Assembly: GCA_964393115.1 (NCBI GenBank)
Contig: CAYMST010000070.1
Span: 1 to 19,245 of the forward strand
From: CAYMST01 sp964393115
Lineage (GTDB): Bacteria; Bacteroidota; Bacteroidia; Cytophagales; Cyclobacteriaceae
Direction: 5' to 3'
DNA: 19,245 nt
In this document: piece after piece, positions 18,001-19,245 of the stretch
Numbering within the stretch: the first letter of the stretch is position 1
How the letters are laid out: the number at the start of each line of letters is the position of its first letter
The notes under the pieces: generated by a model
Told to the model about the DNA's origin: nothing
What the model saw: the letters and a program-made list of their open reading frames with translations, nothing else
The model's database searches: none
Program-made: the position numbers and the translations under genes

Positions 18001-19245
18001 CTCGCCATAGCCATAACCTCTCTGTTTTGAACTTTGGCGTAATCTTTTTCTTCGTATTGCACATTAATTCTACCTCCCGAAGGAAGGGTAATCTGCTTCA
18101 AGTGCCATGCTGCTGGGTCATAAAGTTCTTCATAGTAGTTGTCCTGCAGTCTAGCTCCTTGATCTACCCATGGAATGCCATCTTCTTTACGTTCCTCCGC
18201 ATTACCCATTGGGTTCCCCCAAGGCCCTAGCAAATACGGAGAATAGATCGGGTTTTGTATGGACTCGGGCAGGTCCTCAAAGGCCGCAAAATGTTCCTTT
18301 CCGGCGTCAAAGGCAGATGCTTGGGGATAGTTGTACTCAAATTTGTAAGGGCTAATTTTTGCCGGTGACGTTCCATTGTATTCAAACCAAACTTTTCGTA
18401 GCGTCAGCTTTCCGACCTCTTCAGCGATTACAGTATTGGAATTATTGCTATAGTCAAAGCTACTATTAACATTGTTTGGAACGTTTGGCACCAAGCTATA
18501 ATCGTATTCGAACCTTACTACTTTCAGTGGTTTTTCCCACACCGGGATCCCATCCCGATCCTTTACAAACAGAACAATTTTATCCAGGTACTCTAATTTG
18601 GTGGTCCCTTTTAGATTTCCGCTCGCGGCTGCTGGGTCAGATGAGTTGGTCACCTCTGGAGCCCCTAGTCCATCCTTTCGGTCAAACGACCCATCTTCTA
18701 CAGCCTTACCGAGCATGTAGGTCAAGTTGAGTGATCTCAATTCTGCGGCCTTGGTAGTTGTCAGGGTACCCTCTAACTCCAACAGAGTAATGAGGTCTGT
18801 TTTGTTCGTAACAAAAAAAGCAGTGTGGGTTTTAGTGTCAACGGATTTTAGATATTTGATTTCCTTTTCACCGCTGATTACTGAACCAAGGTCATCTTTG
18901 GTATCAGAAATTGCATTCTGACTGTAGAGCAATCCTGCATAAGGAGTCCGGTACCTATACCAACCGGACATTCCCTCTCCATAAACGGAGCGATATTGGA
19001 AAGAAGTCCACCCCCCAAAATCACCAATCGAAGGACCATTATTATCGACATCTACATAGTTGGGCGAAGTAATGCTACTCAAAAGAAAGTTGTTCACATA
19101 TGGCTCATTTCGAATCTCTCCCAGAACAGAGCGGTGTACGTCCTTATTCAAATCTCTTACATCGTAGTTGATGGGTTCAGCAGTTTCTTTGCCTAGACGC
19201 AATTCATTGAAAGTGAGGAAGAGGTTATATACTGGTGTAGCGCTT
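15096..19245 (-). CDS. Large YD/Rhs-associated surface protein, N-terminus missing (partial)
   Basis: The frame is open from the right edge to a TGA at 15096-15098, giving 1382 visible residues. A TTG at 19202 could be read as a start, but the frame continues upstream without a stop to the edge, so the true start lies outside. Visible landmarks are the stretch PSGGRINVQYEEKDYAKVQ near 18084-18028, a jelly-roll/carbohydrate-binding-like region beginning FEDYEYSLENEG near 15690 and ending near IMVDDVRFQPYD around 15300, and a C-terminal YD-like end (FDDQHFGIYYQYNDEGQ, then ETERGLKTVTETQY) near 15250-15120. From memory, these segments recur in very large proteins of Bacteroidota found beside or within Rhs proteins. 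The biochemical role is unknown. I infer a secreted beta-rich protein that assembles with, or shields, the downstream Rhs protein. It is coupled by a 4-base overlap to the next gene. Being a gene is near certain; function is weakly supported. Confidence 0.9.
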   Translation of the reverse strand, partial: SATPVYNLFLTFNELRLGKETAEPINYDVRDLNKDVHRSVLGEIRNEPYVNNFLLSSITSPNYVDVDNNGPSIGDFGGWTSFQYRSVYGEGMSGWYRYRTPYAGLLYSQNAISDTKDDLGSVISGEKEIKYLKSVDTKTHTAFFVTNKTDLITLLELEGTLTTTKAAELRSLNLTYMLGKAVEDGSFDRKDGLGAPEVTNSSDPAAASGNLKGTTKLEYLDKIVLFVKDRDGIPVWEKPLKVVRFEYDYSLVPNVPNNVNSSFDYSNNSNTVIAEEVGKLTLRKVWFEYNGTSPAKISPYKFEYNYPQASAFDAGKEHFAAFEDLPESIQNPIYSPYLLGPWGNPMGNAEERKEDGIPWVDQGARLQDNYYEELYDPAAWHLKQITLPSGGRINVQYEEKDYAKVQNREVMAMASLIESGDQGYDQNPYYVVNVEDFGVDPSDQQMVGALRDKIEDHFTTSGDKVYFKFLYALKGNNPSIDDCRSEYITGYANFETAEVVTNDNVNYSIRIRLQNKSGSSGSNGSIPRHACYELVSNQKQGKLDNSDCVETSYELRYEEAIIDRANNGNSGIGPISVLMMAQMTLDGKLFFFVPDLKSSVCSTINHSLSFLRLPMNLAKKATGARVKKLLFYDEGLETGDPSLYGTEYVYVKEDGFTSSGVATNEPSAAREENPLVNFIARKDQSFLNRITAGEDKKQSEGPLGESVLPAASIGHSRVIVKNIHSGTTGNGFTVHEFHTAEEFPFDGIYTGLDPDEDKSGVVRTTLDTEKDFLTIPAGVFNYSTTKAFTSQGFRFLMNDMHGQPRVVSNYAGQYLYDEASGEYRQLNTYIVSQQQYEYYKPGEEIRMFRWDQTNSTIEEYMDLPGKEMEMAFESKKIKDKTIDFNVELDISVTISFLPPIFVTLWPSFSMQENVLATHATTKIIKYPVIQKSVTTYQDGIYHTQENIAFNSQTGKPMLTRNADGFHDLELDGIQHDGSIYQLKLPAAWLSQYETMSPKSTARINGSDVDEYKNQLSDNTATFTVYGAEPASGWGSWFQNPTNVLSASVQTFSNDWFDGAYTQNWPNERIENHYNLSNAAIEKLNEVWRPKRSYVYKSDNLATSDARDKIYRSGTFSISQFDWDRDWNNQSQVDANWINTSEVLLYNPNGQPVEERDVLNIHSAALFKPSNSQHLPSMIAANAAHNTIYFEDYEYSLENEGIAHSGLRSKPITLGDDLISGLKVDAHLISTGGIFMGWFHEAGNQLPDDLELGFGAQRVTLSKVAQTGELVLLSARVANTAFAAIGEGNDLQVTLEKTDGILNENIMVDDVRFQPYDSEGNCYVYDVQSLRLMVEFDDQHFGIYYQYNDEGQLISRSIETERGLKTVTETQYNLPKELRTDAQ

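Overview
The window is one strand of a single coding block: everything supportable lies on the minus strand, and no gap between genes exceeds about 55 bases. Gene content points to a Bacteroidota genome, most likely a marine or soil Cytophagales-type bacterium (inference). The pointers are SprB-like and PKD/Ig-like surface repeats, the Bacteroidota version of Rhs/YD-repeat proteins, signal peptides without strong Shine-Dalgarno sites, moderate GC and AT-rich gene junctions.

In the direction of transcription (right to left): (A) 15096 to beyond 19245 is a very large protein lacking its N-terminus, ending in a jelly-roll-like domain and YD-like repeats. (B) 14395-15099 is a 234-residue protein that starts inside the stop codon of A (ATGA overlap). 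(C) 9551-14380 is a 1609-residue secreted protein with a fibronectin-like domain, Rhs-like strands and two cysteine-rich segments. (D) From 9495 to beyond the left edge runs one giant gene, over 3170 codons, interrupted only by two short runs of N. Because both N runs have the wrong length modulo 3, D appears as two short ORFs plus a very long open frame (6507 down to 1) that has no stop and no end in the window.

Protein D carries, in order: a signal peptide; a plant-type leucine-rich repeat block; an Ig-like domain; five PKD-like repeats of about 80 residues; a second LRR block with the same caps and the same following Ig-like domain (an internal duplication); more Ig/PKD-like domains; three SprB-like repeats, one interrupted by an insert with an EF-hand-type calcium loop; and finally YD repeats of the Bacteroidota Rhs type. 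The Rhs core, any C-terminal toxin and any immunity gene would lie to the left of position 1.

The genes look like one operon building a secreted or surface-displayed YD-shell (Rhs/Tc-like) apparatus: two large accessory shell-like proteins, a small protein between them, and a giant Rhs effector or adhesin with two LRR modules. The architecture, the order and the small coupled gene are the most interesting points. Toxin activity itself cannot be seen here and is not claimed.
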